Part shown: one piece after another, positions 7,172 through 14,460 of the stretch
Numbering within the stretch: position 1 is the stretch's first letter
How the letters are laid out: every line of letters starts with the position of its first letter
Source of the DNA: Anaerolineaceae bacterium UBA6105
GTDB lineage: Bacteria; Chloroflexota; Anaerolineae; Anaerolineales; Anaerolineaceae
Length of the DNA: 14,707 bases
Direction: 5' to 3'
Assembly: GCA_002423495.1 (NCBI GenBank)
Contig: DIWN01000088.1
Location: 26,326-41,032 of the forward strand
Translations under genes and position numbers: made by a program
The notes under the pieces: generated by a model
What the model was told of the DNA's origin: nothing
Seen by the model: only the letters and a program-made list of their open reading frames with translations
Databases searched by the model: none

Positions 7172-8533
7172 TTAACCATTTTTCAACAATACAGCCTGAT
7201 TGGGTCTCATGGAGATCTGAAGGTTCCCGTTTGTGTCGCTGGTGTAAGAATCTTCGGGGTTGAGCAGGTCCACAAAGCGCCAGTTTGCCTTACCCCGCAG
7301 GGGGAGGGTTAGTTCCGCGGGCTCGGCCGCGCTGTTGACTGCCACCACCACGCAGTCATTGCCAGTTTCCCGGCTGAAAGCAAATTGACTGGAGGCGACC
7401 AGCACCTCTTCATAATTGCCAAACCGCAAGGCAGGCTGCGACTGGCGCAAATAAGACAGGTGCCCGATCCATCCGCGCAGGTCATAAGCGTGTGTCTTGC
7501 TCTGCAGCTGCGGCAGGTCAAAGACGGGTCTCAGGTTCCAGTCGTCAGACTGTTTCACACCCTCAAAGCCAAACTCACTGCCATAATAAACAGATGGGAT
7601 GCCAGGCATGGTGAACAGCAAAAAGTACAGCAGGTGGAGCTGCTGTTTGTCGTGCAATTGCGAGGCAATCCGGGTGACGTCGTGGTTATCGGCGAAGTTG
7701 TAGAGCGTGGAGAGGTCCCGGTAGATTCCCTGCGCGCCAAACTCCCGCTTAAGTGAATATGCCAGCTCAAAGAAGTTGCTGTCGTTGAACGAGGAGTAAA
7801 GGCTTTTGTAGAGCTCGTAATTGGTTGTGGTTTGCAACATGTCTGGGTTTGCCCACTGGCGGTAATCGCCGTGGATCACCTCGCCCATCAGCCACAGGTT
7901 GGGGTCGAGTTGGTTGGTGAAGGTGCGCAGGTCGCGCAGAAAAGTAAAACTGAGCGCGTCCGCGGCATCCAGGCGGATGCCGTCGATCTGGAACTCTTCC
8001 TTCCACATACGGATAGCGTCAAAAAGATGCTGCCGGGCGGCAGGCTCGGCAAGGTTGAGCTTGACCAGGTCGAAGTGGCCGCTCCAGGCGGCATAGCTGA
8101 AGGGGTCGCCGAGTGGGGAGCGCTGGTCGAAGCGCAGGTCGGCAAACCAATTCTTGTAGGGGGAGTTTTGCCCATTTGCCTGCAGGTCGCGAAAAGCCCA
8201 GAAGTTGCGCCCTACGTGGTTGAAGACGCCATCGAGCACCAGGTGCATGCCGCGCGCGTGGAGCGCGTTGGAAAGCTCTGCCAGATCAGCAAGGGTGCCA
8301 AGCCGGCGGTCGATATGGAAATAATCGGCTGTGTCATAGCCGTGGCTGCCGGACTCAAAAACCGGTCCAAGGTAGAGGGCGTTGGCGCCCAGATTCTGGA
8401 TGTGATCCAGCCAACCCAGGATCTGACGCAGGCGGGGCTGGGGCTCAGAATGGAAGTCGTTGTGATGAGGCGCATCGCAGGCCCCCAGGGGGTAGATGTG
8501 GTAAAAGATGCTGTTCTGATTGATAGTGGTCAT
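7172..8533 (-). CDS. Cytoplasmic GH13 alpha-amylase family glucan hydrolase
   Basis: A glycoside hydrolase family 13 enzyme (453 residues) acting on alpha-glucans such as maltodextrins or cyclodextrins. The conserved regions are present in order: region I DGVFNHVG (101-108), region II GIRLDAAD with nucleophile Asp189 (185-192), region III LMGEV with acid/base Glu218, and region IV FADNHD with His284-Asp285. The barrel starts at the N-terminus (IFYHIYPLG), with no signal peptide and no extra N-terminal beta domain, so it should act on intracellular oligosaccharides. The last 80 or so residues resemble the small C-terminal beta domain. The start has an excellent ribosome binding site, GGAGGA (plus-strand bases 8537-8542). 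A palindrome matching the one in front of the upstream TetR gene lies just before that site, implying repression by TetR and induction by a sugar-related or other ligand. Exact specificity (neopullulanase, alpha-amylase or similar) is open. Confidence 0.9.
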   Translation of the reverse strand: MTTINQNSIFYHIYPLGACDAPHHNDFHSEPQPRLRQILGWLDHIQNLGANALYLGPVFESGSHGYDTADYFHIDRRLGTLADLAELSNALHARGMHLVLDGVFNHVGRNFWAFRDLQANGQNSPYKNWFADLRFDQRSPLGDPFSYAAWSGHFDLVKLNLAEPAARQHLFDAIRMWKEEFQIDGIRLDAADALSFTFLRDLRTFTNQLDPNLWLMGEVIHGDYRQWANPDMLQTTTNYELYKSLYSSFNDSNFFELAYSLKREFGAQGIYRDLSTLYNFADNHDVTRIASQLHDKQQLHLLYFLLFTMPGIPSVYYGSEFGFEGVKQSDDWNLRPVFDLPQLQSKTHAYDLRGWIGHLSYLRQSQPALRFGNYEEVLVASSQFAFSRETGNDCVVVAVNSAAEPAELTLPLRGKANWRFVDLLNPEDSYTSDTNGNLQISMRPNQAVLLKNG

Positions 8534-8544
8534 AATTCCTCCGA

Positions 8545-8564
8545 GCTATACCAAACGGTATAGC
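8545..8564. promoter_or_regulatory. TetR operator copy 2, in front of the GH13 gene
   Basis: GCTATACCAAACGGTATAGC has perfect 8-base arms (GCTATACC / GGTATAGC) around AAAC. It shares CTATACC/GGTATAG arms with the palindrome in the tetR promoter. It lies in the 48-base gap between tetR and the glucanase, just upstream of the GGAGGA site. On the minus strand its TATAGC could serve as a -10 box (with TTGCTA about 19 bases before it), so binding would block transcription or read-through. Confidence 0.8.
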
Positions 8565-8581
8565 GAAATTAGCAAAAAAAT

Positions 8582-9148
8582 TTACGAAAAAATTCCATAC
8601 ATGAACTGCTGACGCGCCTGGTAGGCCAGGTCGTCATTCAGCGCGGTGTTTTCTTCGACAGCCTGCTGGATGTAGGCATTTGCCATGCCCAGCAAAGTGG
8701 TGGTGTAAGCCTGGGCGCGCCCACGCATATTGCCGTTGTCTTTCTCCGCTTCAGAAAAGAGGGTTAAGACGGGTTCATGCTGGGCCTTGATCCAGGGCTT
8801 GATGATGTCATAGGCTTCCCCGCGGGCTGGCGCGTTGCGCATGGAGAACTGCAGTTTGTAAAAGAGCAGGTTGCTGTCGGCGAAGCGGAAGGTGCTGCGA
8901 AGAATTTCCGCGATATTTTGCGGCAGGTCGCGCTTGTACTCGCAGGCATCCTTCAGTCGTTTGATGTAGGGGGTGTAGTTTTCAGCCAGCAGCGCTTCCA
9001 AGAGACCGCGCTTACTGCGGAAGTAATGGTAGAGAGTCGGCTTGGTGATGCCCGACTGGTCGCAGATCTCCTGCACGCCGGTGGCATCGTAGCCAAAGGA
9101 GGCAAAAAGGATCAAGGCACTCTCGAGGATAGTTTCACGGTTATTCAT
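8582..9148 (-). CDS. TetR/AcrR-family transcriptional repressor
   Basis: 188 residues. The N-terminal DNA-binding domain fits TetR_N: RETILESALILFASFGYDAT (4-23) followed by the helix-turn-helix VQEICDQSGITKPTLYHYF (25-43). The rest is an all-helical ligand-binding and dimerisation domain that shows no recognisable ligand. The frame is open to an ATG at 9190, but that extension would translate through a consensus-like promoter and a perfect palindrome. ATG 9148, placing the usual MNNRETIL at the N-terminus, is therefore the better start. It lies 6 bases after the -10 box, so the mRNA is probably leaderless. The gene sits upstream of, and in the same direction as, the GH13 glucanase. Matching palindromes before both genes suggest autorepression and control of the glucanase. 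The inducer is unknown. Confidence 0.9.
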   Translation of the reverse strand: MNNRETILESALILFASFGYDATGVQEICDQSGITKPTLYHYFRSKRGLLEALLAENYTPYIKRLKDACEYKRDLPQNIAEILRSTFRFADSNLLFYKLQFSMRNAPARGEAYDIIKPWIKAQHEPVLTLFSEAEKDNGNMRGRAQAYTTTLLGMANAYIQQAVEENTALNDDLAYQARQQFMYGIFS

Positions 9149-9154
9149 AGCTTT

Positions 9155-9184
9155 ACTATACCGTACGGTATAGTGATTTGTCAA
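9155..9184 (-). promoter_or_regulatory. tetR promoter with overlapping operator copy 1
   Basis: On the minus strand TTGACA (9184-9179) and TATAGT (9160-9155) are 18 bases apart. The perfect 20-base palindrome ACTATACCGTACGGTATAGT (9155-9174) covers the spacer and the -10 box, so bound repressor would exclude RNA polymerase. The ACCG-N2-CGGT core type is common for TetR/AcrR operators. Confidence 0.85.
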
Positions 9185-9212
9185 GCGCATATATCAAGAT
9201 TGGTTATTTGGA

Positions 9213-9665
9213 TTAAGCTTTCTTGTTTTGCAGCGCTTTGACTGTATTAACGAATTTCTGGACAGAGGTCTTTGCGATCAAGCGGGAGATGGTATCCAAA
9301 GGGAGTTGTTCGAGTTTTTTGAAGCGTATGCAGGATTTGCCAATATCGGGTTTGACGCCCATGGCATCGAACGCGTCCATCAATTCCTGGTAATCAGCCG
9401 GGTTTTGGTAAACGGACATGAGATAGAGCGAGTTGTAATTCTTTTGCGCTGCCAGGCCGATGTAGTTGAGCGGCTTTTTGTTGTAGGTGTCCGGATATGT
9501 TTCCAGGGGCACTTCATAACTGAGCATGCCCCAATTGATCGTCTCCTGGTACCCTTCGGGCAAATTCTGCAAAATCAGATCGCGCAGGGCAGAAATGATT
9601 TCACGCCGGTCTTGCGCTAAACTGGCGAGGTAGTCAGATGGGGTGGTTGTTGTGGTTGAAACCAT
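9213..9665 (-). CDS. DUF1801 family protein
   Basis: 150 residues matching the general pattern of DUF1801 (YdhG-like, ferredoxin-like fold) proteins: SDYLASLAQDRREIISALRDLI (within 10-31), PEGYQETINWGMLSYEVP (36-53), LNYIGLAAQKNYNSLYLM (66-83), then GKSCIRFKKLEQLP (109-122) and a closing helix. The biochemical role of this family is not established; the proteins are small, soluble and often stand alone. ATG 9665 has AGGA at plus-strand 9671-9674. The gene lies 64 bases upstream of the tetR start in the same orientation, but the strong tetR promoter lies between, so it need not belong to that unit. It is divergent from the GrpB-domain gene. Confidence 0.8.
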   Translation of the reverse strand: MVSTTTTTPSDYLASLAQDRREIISALRDLILQNLPEGYQETINWGMLSYEVPLETYPDTYNKKPLNYIGLAAQKNYNSLYLMSVYQNPADYQELMDAFDAMGVKPDIGKSCIRFKKLEQLPLDTISRLIAKTSVQKFVNTVKALQNKKA

Positions 9666-9692
9666 GATGATCCTTTATCGCTTGGTAAGTCA

Positions 9693-9720
9693 ATTCTATT
9701 CGCTATAGACTGCAAGGCAA
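9693..9720 (-). promoter_or_regulatory. Candidate promoter of the DUF1801 gene
   Basis: Minus-strand TTGCCT (9720-9715) and TAGAAT (9698-9693) are 16 bases apart, about 28 bases before the start codon, leaving room for the AGGA ribosome binding site. The match is moderate and other placements in this AT-rich gap are possible. Confidence 0.4.
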
Positions 9721-9773
9721 GCAATAGTAGAGAGTATCATCCACGCCTGATTGCCTTAGAATCAGTATAATCA

Positions 9774-10673
9774 ATGAATATGTCATGGATTAACGAAGAA
9801 AAACCTGGAGTTGGTAAAACCAAACGGGTGGAAGTGGTACCCTATGACCCGACTTGGCCGCTTCGCTTTGAGCAAGTGCGCGGGCATCTGCTTGGCATCC
9901 TCTCTAGACAGAAGGTTCGTATCGAGCATGTCGGCAGCACCTCGGTGCCCGGTCTGGCAGCCAAGCCAGTCCTCGATATTGACATCGTCCTTGAAAACGC
10001 AGCGGACTTCACGGAAGTGAAGACCTTACTTGAGGCAAATGGCTATCGCCATTTGGGTGATCTTGGCATCACCGGGCGGGAAGCCTTCAAGTATCAGGAC
10101 AAGCCCCAATTCATGCGCCACAATCTCTATGTTCTGTCAGTCGATGCGGATGAATTCATGCGGCACCTCACCTTTCGCGATTGGCTGCGCGGACATCCAG
10201 AGGATCGGGAGGCATACGCTCAGGTCAAAATTGCTGCAGCCCAAAAATTCCCGAATGACATCAGCGCGTACATCGATGCAAAAAGCAATGTCATTCTTGA
10301 GATTTACACGCGCTGCGGTTTATATCGCCCCCAGGATCTGTCGGAGTTGGCGCGTTCCGTGCTGATCAACCGCTACGACCTGCCGGTTGAAGAAATAGAC
10401 TGCAAGGAATTGCAGCCAGGTTTCAGCCTTTGTCGGGTGCAGGCGGCCGAGAGAGCGTATTTTCTGTTGGTATGGCAGCAAGCCGACTCCGCCAGCGGTG
10501 GAATCTCACTAAACCAGAGTTTTTCTGAAGGCAGGATCGCTCATCCCATACCTACAGCATCAGGTCAGCAAATTTCCAGAACACCATTTGGGATGCTTGC
10601 TTTGTTCAGGTCCGAGCAGGACGCTCTCGCGTTTTTCAGCAGTCATCTTTGGATGAATTCAACCAAGCTCTGA
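9774..10673 (+). CDS. GrpB-family (UPF0157) protein with a kinase-N-lobe-like C-terminal extension
   Basis: 299 residues. Residues 18-183 form a GrpB/UPF0157 domain of the nucleotidyltransferase fold: VVPYDPTWPLRFEQV, then HVGSTSVPGLAAKPVLDIDI (52-71), which holds the Gly-Ser and Asp-x-Asp pattern of that fold, and RDWLRGHPEDREAY (135-148). GrpB domains usually span most of their protein, near 170-180 residues. Here another 115 residues follow. Part of it (NRYDLPVEEIDCKELQPG, and PIPTASGQQI at 258-267) resembles the first lobe of APH/CotS-type kinases, but it stops before any catalytic loop and the expected lysine strand reads YFLLVW. It may be a decayed fusion or a separate binding domain. 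ATG 9774 and ATG 9780 are both possible starts; a TATAAT at 9766-9771 favours 9780 if the mRNA is leaderless. A methyltransferase gene follows after 8 bases, probably in one operon. The enzymatic role is unknown. Confidence 0.8.
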   Translation: MNMSWINEEKPGVGKTKRVEVVPYDPTWPLRFEQVRGHLLGILSRQKVRIEHVGSTSVPGLAAKPVLDIDIVLENAADFTEVKTLLEANGYRHLGDLGITGREAFKYQDKPQFMRHNLYVLSVDADEFMRHLTFRDWLRGHPEDREAYAQVKIAAAQKFPNDISAYIDAKSNVILEIYTRCGLYRPQDLSELARSVLINRYDLPVEEIDCKELQPGFSLCRVQAAERAYFLLVWQQADSASGGISLNQSFSEGRIAHPIPTASGQQISRTPFGMLALFRSEQDALAFFSSHLWMNSTKL

Positions 10674-10681
10674 GGAGAAAA

Positions 10682-11440
10682 ATGGATAATACCCAAAAGT
10701 TCAGCGGCAAAGCCGATGTCTACCAACAAGCCCGCCCCAGTTACGCCCAGGAATTGCTGGATTTTATCGCGCAAAACTGGCAGATTGGCGATGGGTCACA
10801 TGTGGCAGATATTGGCTCGGGCACGGGCATCCTCTCACGCCAGTTGCTTGGTCTGGGAGCGAAGGTTTATGCTGTGGAGCCCAACGCCGATATGCGCGCA
10901 AAGGCGGAAGAGCTATTCGGAGACCATCCGAACTTTGTCTCAGTCGTCGGTACTGCCGAGCAGACAAGCCTGCCCGATCACAGCTCTCACCTGGTGACCG
11001 CGGCATCCGCATTCCACTGGTTTGACCCTGAGCGTTTCAGGCAGGAATGTGAGCGCATCCTGATGCCTGGAGCGCCGGTGGTGCTGGTGTGGAACGAAGC
11101 CAGGCTCTCAGAAGAGATCAATCTTGGGCGCAAGCGCATTTTTAAGAAGTACTGTCCCAATTTCAGAGGATTCAGCGGAGGGAGGGAAGGAAGGGCTCGT
11201 GCCAAGCGTGCTTTTTTTGGAGAAGAGATCCAAGAGCGACGCTTTCCGAATCCGCTGAGTTATGACCGCCAGACCTTTGTCAATCGCGCCTTATCTGCCT
11301 CATATTCTTTGATTGAGACAGATGCGAATTACGAAGCTTACCTGGCGGAACTCGGAGAGCTTTTTGATAGGCATGCGGTGGATGGAAAAATCGTGCTTCC
11401 CCAGGATAGTGTGGCCTACTTCAAAGGTAATAAGCAATAG
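10682..11440 (+). CDS. Class I SAM-dependent methyltransferase (Methyltransf_11 type)
   Basis: 252 residues. The start MDNTQKFSGKADVYQQARPSY matches a common group of small-molecule methyltransferases in which an F-x-G-(K/R)-A-x-x-Y-x-x-x-RP element precedes the fold. SAM-binding motif I is ADIGSGTGILSRQL (42-55), then AVEPNADM (64-71). AASAFHWFDPERF (107-119) is the characteristic F-HWFD motif of this group, and ERILMPGAPVVLVWNE (124-139) follows. The substrate cannot be read from the sequence. ATG 10682 has a strong GAGGAG site that overlaps the stop region of the GrpB-domain gene; the open frame further upstream, to 10649, has no better start. The 8-base gap implies co-expression with the GrpB protein. 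The gene is convergent with a small unknown gene 6 bases further on. Confidence 0.88.
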   Translation: MDNTQKFSGKADVYQQARPSYAQELLDFIAQNWQIGDGSHVADIGSGTGILSRQLLGLGAKVYAVEPNADMRAKAEELFGDHPNFVSVVGTAEQTSLPDHSSHLVTAASAFHWFDPERFRQECERILMPGAPVVLVWNEARLSEEINLGRKRIFKKYCPNFRGFSGGREGRARAKRAFFGEEIQERRFPNPLSYDRQTFVNRALSASYSLIETDANYEAYLAELGELFDRHAVDGKIVLPQDSVAYFKGNKQ

Positions 11441-11446
11441 GCGCGT

Positions 11447-11719
11447 TCAGGACTTCTTGGAAGATTTGAGGATTTCTTTTTCGGCAACGGCGATTTCGTC
11501 AATCACCGCGCGGGCATCCGTTTTTACCTCGTCGGGCGTGGAGGGGGAGTGGTTGATGAGCTTCACGAGCTCAAAAGCCTGCTTGAGGGTGTCTTTTACC
11601 TGGGCTGTGTAGCTGAAATGCTCCCAACCAACCGAATTCGGCACAGGGATCTCACGCGCTTTTTTAATTAACTCACGTGCTTTGCTCACACGCTTTTCAG
11701 GGGGCATTGGTTTGGCCAT
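11447..11719 (-). CDS. Small charged helical protein, unknown
   Basis: I do not recognise this 90-residue protein. It is lysine- and glutamate-rich and mostly helical: a basic N-terminal part (MAKPMPPEKRVSKARELIKK), a short break VPNSVGWEHFSY (26-37), then two helices (about 38-56 and 62-86) separated by NHSPSTPDE. There is no signal peptide, membrane segment or cysteine. The frame extends to 11758, but ATG 11719 has a clear AGGAG (plus-strand 11724-11728) at the right distance, so it is chosen. It ends 6 bases from the convergent methyltransferase stop and is divergent from the Thr/Pro-rich gene. A clean ribosome binding site and protein-like composition support it as real. Confidence 0.7.
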   Translation of the reverse strand: MAKPMPPEKRVSKARELIKKAREIPVPNSVGWEHFSYTAQVKDTLKQAFELVKLINHSPSTPDEVKTDARAVIDEIAVAEKEILKSSKKS

Positions 11720-11880
11720 GGCACTCCTCTCACCAGTTATCTGCATTTTAACATGCAATCACCCTTTCCGTATGGAATTTTGCCGGGCTCACATCCTCCT
11801 TTCGGCACATTACTTGCAATAAAGATGTTGAGAGAAGCTCTGTTTTAAGAGTTGTTGGCTGTTGCCCTCAAAAGGTTGAT

Positions 11881-12582
11881 ATGGAAAAAGATAAAAAAGG
11901 GAAGCGAAATAAGTTAATTTTGCTGGCATTGCTGACACTTTTGATCGGATTTTTAATCCCATTTACCTGGCGATCCTTCAAGGCCGTTAAAGCCTCCCTC
12001 ATGCAAGAAAGCACGGTGACTAAAATAAATCCAGAAACAATCTCTGGTAATTTGATGCACGGAGGTTGGGTTCCCACCAATACTCCCCCGAAATATCTAA
12101 CTGTGACCAATACAGCGGCTCCCCCTACATCTAAACCGGCAACTCTGACCCTCACAGCCACACTGCCGCTCAAGGTTACTGAAACGATCCCAGCCACTGT
12201 CACGTCAACTTTGGAGAGTACGAAGACCGAGACTCCAAACTTAACCATGACTCCACCTACCATTGTGCCATTTGGGGGAACGGGAACACCTGATGCTACC
12301 GAAACCAGCATGCCAACATTCACGCAGACAGCCACTGCAACGGCTTCACCACCGCCGACTCAGACGGCAATCGCGACGATTTCAATCCAACAGACGAGTA
12401 CTAATGCACCGGCTGCAACCAAAGTCCCAGCCACTTCTCCTCCCTCTATGCCTCCCACAGTCGGCCCTGGAGGAAACCCTGGCAGTTACTCCACACTGGG
12501 TTTTGTCTTTGGCTTAATCGCTGTGGCGGCTTTCTTCCTGTATTTTTCCGGGGCAATCGCTACTAAACGCAACCACAATTAG
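11881..12582 (+). CDS. Exported Thr/Pro-rich protein with membrane segments at both ends; candidate sortase substrate
   Basis: 233 residues. A basic N-terminus (MEKDKKGKRNK) and hydrophobic segment (11-30) act as signal or anchor. Residues 45-200 are low in charge and dominated by Thr, Pro, Ser and Ala (for example PPTIVP, TATATASPPPTQT), typical of an extended and possibly glycosylated surface linker. A second hydrophobic segment (206-225) and a short basic tail KRNHN end the protein. The layout signal/Thr-Pro stalk/hydrophobic helix/basic tail is that of a cell-wall sorting signal, and MPPTVG (190-195), a loose LPxTG-like sequence, stands 11 residues before the helix. No LPxTG consensus is present and no globular domain is visible. 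ATG 11881 has AAAAGG upstream. The sortase-like gene begins 17 bases after the stop. It may instead simply be a two-helix membrane protein with an external loop. Confidence 0.7.
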   Translation: MEKDKKGKRNKLILLALLTLLIGFLIPFTWRSFKAVKASLMQESTVTKINPETISGNLMHGGWVPTNTPPKYLTVTNTAAPPTSKPATLTLTATLPLKVTETIPATVTSTLESTKTETPNLTMTPPTIVPFGGTGTPDATETSMPTFTQTATATASPPPTQTAIATISIQQTSTNAPAATKVPATSPPSMPPTVGPGGNPGSYSTLGFVFGLIAVAAFFLYFSGAIATKRNHN

Positions 12583-12599
12583 GGTCCACTCTAAGAGAT

Positions 12600-13442
12600 A
12601 TGAAAAAGCGAGCCAACCCACTTTTTTTAGTTATCGGGATCTTTTTCTCGCTTATGTCTGTTTTCATTCTGGTAAAAACACTCCGGTTCAAGCAGCCTGG
12701 CCAGACTGTAAACTCAATTCCCATTAAGCGACCTGCTTTTGTCGTCAACCAGGGTGATGCCTCAGCTATCTTGCCAGCCAGTCAGTTGGCAAAACATGCG
12801 CCCAAACAGGAAGATGACATTGATCAGTGGATGACCTTCAACGGTATGGATTTGCTTTCGGAGCGGATCGGTTTCACTTTTTCCATGCGCTGTCCAGCTG
12901 ATAAACAAGTAGAGATCCTGCCGATTGACATCATCGCCTGGCATCCAGGGGTGTTTGAGAATGGAGAATTTGGCATTGGGAAGCAGCTCGCTGTAGCCTG
13001 GGAACACCTGGGTTATGAGGGCTTATGGATCCACTCGGGCTGGGATTTCTGGCTGGAACGTTCCCCTGCCACCAACCTGCAGTATTTTTTGGAGACCAAT
13101 GAACTCAACGAAGTGCAACCGCTCGAGAACCTTGAAGCGAAACTGAATGAGTGTCTTCTGGGCAGCAATGTGGAGGTCCACAGTGTGAAATCAGTGCGGC
13201 AGGGGCAGGTCACTGCGGCTGTGAGGATCCCCTCCGGGGAGGTGGAAGAACTTTCGCGCCATACCATGGATTTGGTGCCATATCTTGCCAGCGCCTACCC
13301 TGAGAGCGGTTTTGCGGGCTTAGATCCGGATGCACTGCTGATTTACTTCTGCGGCAGGGCGGCTTTGGACGAAATCACGGATCCAGAGGCTGATTACTGG
13401 ACCCAGACACGATACATCATCGCGGTTTCACCTGTAGAATAA
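12600..13442 (+). CDS. Divergent sortase-like transpeptidase (putative)
   Basis: 280 residues with a basic N-terminus and a single hydrophobic anchor (7-26), the rest predicted outside the membrane. The order and context of three residues suggest a sortase: His145 in GYEGLWIHSGWDFW, Cys251 in ALLIYFCGRAA after a beta strand, and Arg271 in TQTRYIIAVS, a closing strand. This mirrors the His-Cys-Arg triad of sortases (GH, TLxTC and the late Arg). PIDIIAWHPGVFENGEFGIG (108-127) resembles the early strands and ng segment of the fold. Differences: His is preceded by Ile, not Gly; the Cys motif lacks TLxT; the His-Cys distance (106) and the Cys-Arg distance (20) are longer than in classic sortase A. 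If correct, it would cleave and attach surface proteins, and the Thr/Pro-rich protein just upstream is the obvious partner. Alternatives are another extracellular cysteine enzyme or a non-catalytic protein. ATG 12600 has only a weak upstream site (AAGAGA). Confidence 0.6.
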   Translation: MKKRANPLFLVIGIFFSLMSVFILVKTLRFKQPGQTVNSIPIKRPAFVVNQGDASAILPASQLAKHAPKQEDDIDQWMTFNGMDLLSERIGFTFSMRCPADKQVEILPIDIIAWHPGVFENGEFGIGKQLAVAWEHLGYEGLWIHSGWDFWLERSPATNLQYFLETNELNEVQPLENLEAKLNECLLGSNVEVHSVKSVRQGQVTAAVRIPSGEVEELSRHTMDLVPYLASAYPESGFAGLDPDALLIYFCGRAALDEITDPEADYWTQTRYIIAVSPVE

Positions 13443-13466
13443 CTGCAACAAGAGATCAAGAAATAA

Positions 13467-14396
13467 TTACATTCGATCTTCGGATTTTTGTTGTTGACCC
13501 TTTAATTGCACCAAAATAACCGCAGCCAACATCACCGCAGAGCCCAACCACTCTCTGCCGCTCAGTCTCTCCCCCAGAAAGATCATCCCGCCCAAGAGGG
13601 CAAAGACAGCTTCGAGACTCATGATCAGGGAAGCCAAGGCTGAATCAATCTTGCTTTGCCCGAAGACTTGCAAAGTGAAGCCGATCCCAACCGCGACAAT
13701 GCCGGAATATAAAAGGGGTGACCATGCAGACGGATCAAACGCGAACAAGCTGCCTTCAATTGTCAGGCTCACGACCAAACCAAGCAGAGCAGCGGTTAGA
13801 AACTGACCAAAAGCCAGCTCCAAGGTGTCCATTTTCGGGCTGAAATGATCCAACGCGAGGATTTGCAACGCCCAAAACCCGGCGCCAATGAGCACCAGGA
13901 CATCCCCTTTTTGAATGCTCAGCTGCAGGTCAACCGACAAAAACCAGACCCCCACCATAGCCAAAGCCACCCCAATCCAAACCCAGAGATTGACTCTCTT
14001 TCCCAGGAATAAGCCGAGCATGGGCACGAGGACCAGGTATAAAGCGGTCAGAAAGCCCGCCTTGGACGCGCTGGTGGTTATGATCCCGAGCTGCTGCATG
14101 CTCGTGCCGGCAAACAGGAACAAGCCAGGTACCACGCTGGGTAAAATAAAATGCTGCCAATACCCCTTCCACGTAAAAGTCTGTTCGACATTAGCTTTTT
14201 TATTAAGCTTCTTTAGAATTAGAAGCGGGAGCAAAACCAGGCAGCCCAGGAAAAAGCGCAGGGCAATAAAGGCGAAAGGTGGCATGCCTTCCATCGCTTT
14301 GCGCTGTGCTACAAAACCTGTGCCCCAGACGATTGCGGTCAGCAGGAGTAAAACTTCTCCGGGGAAATTGCTGCTCCAATTTTGCGCTTTCTTCAT
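13467..14396 (-). CDS. EamA/DMT-family membrane transporter
   Basis: 309 residues with ten predicted membrane segments in two EamA repeats (about 13-150 and 163-297), the drug/metabolite transporter superfamily layout. The N-terminal GEVLLLLTAIVWGTGFVAQRKAM fits the first helix of repeat 1, with its usual W-G-x-x-F/(A)-x-x-K pattern; EAVFALLGGMIFLGERLSGREWLGSAVMLAAV is the end of repeat 2 (FLGERLS and the following helix). Family members export or import amino acids, metabolites or drugs; substrate is not predictable. The gene is convergent with the sortase-like gene (24-base gap, no terminator seen). A minus-strand TATAAT ends 7 bases before ATG 14396 and no ribosome binding site is obvious. 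It is divergent from a tryptophan-specific T-box, but nothing shows that the two are functionally linked. Confidence 0.9.
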   Translation of the reverse strand: MKKAQNWSSNFPGEVLLLLTAIVWGTGFVAQRKAMEGMPPFAFIALRFFLGCLVLLPLLILKKLNKKANVEQTFTWKGYWQHFILPSVVPGLFLFAGTSMQQLGIITTSASKAGFLTALYLVLVPMLGLFLGKRVNLWVWIGVALAMVGVWFLSVDLQLSIQKGDVLVLIGAGFWALQILALDHFSPKMDTLELAFGQFLTAALLGLVVSLTIEGSLFAFDPSAWSPLLYSGIVAVGIGFTLQVFGQSKIDSALASLIMSLEAVFALLGGMIFLGERLSGREWLGSAVMLAAVILVQLKGQQQKSEDRM

Positions 14397-14403
14397 CGAC
14401 AGG

Positions 14404-14409
14404 ATTATA
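14404..14409 (-). promoter_or_regulatory. -10 box of the EamA transporter gene
   Basis: A consensus TATAAT on the minus strand ends 7 bases before the start codon; the -35 match (TTCGAA, 16 bases upstream) is poor. The spacing would give a leaderless mRNA. Confidence 0.5.
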
Positions 14410-14460
14410 TTACAGGAGAGTTCTTTTCGAACTCAGCCAATACATAAGTGTGATTTCCAC

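Noticed and set aside
7832..8563. Open frame of 243 codons on the plus strand
   Set aside because: It lies antisense to the GH13 gene, which has every catalytic motif; the plus-strand protein shows no domain and would run through the operator.
9149..9190. N-terminal extension of the TetR protein to ATG 9190
   Set aside because: The extension would be read from the TTGACA promoter box and the palindrome, which are clearly regulatory DNA.
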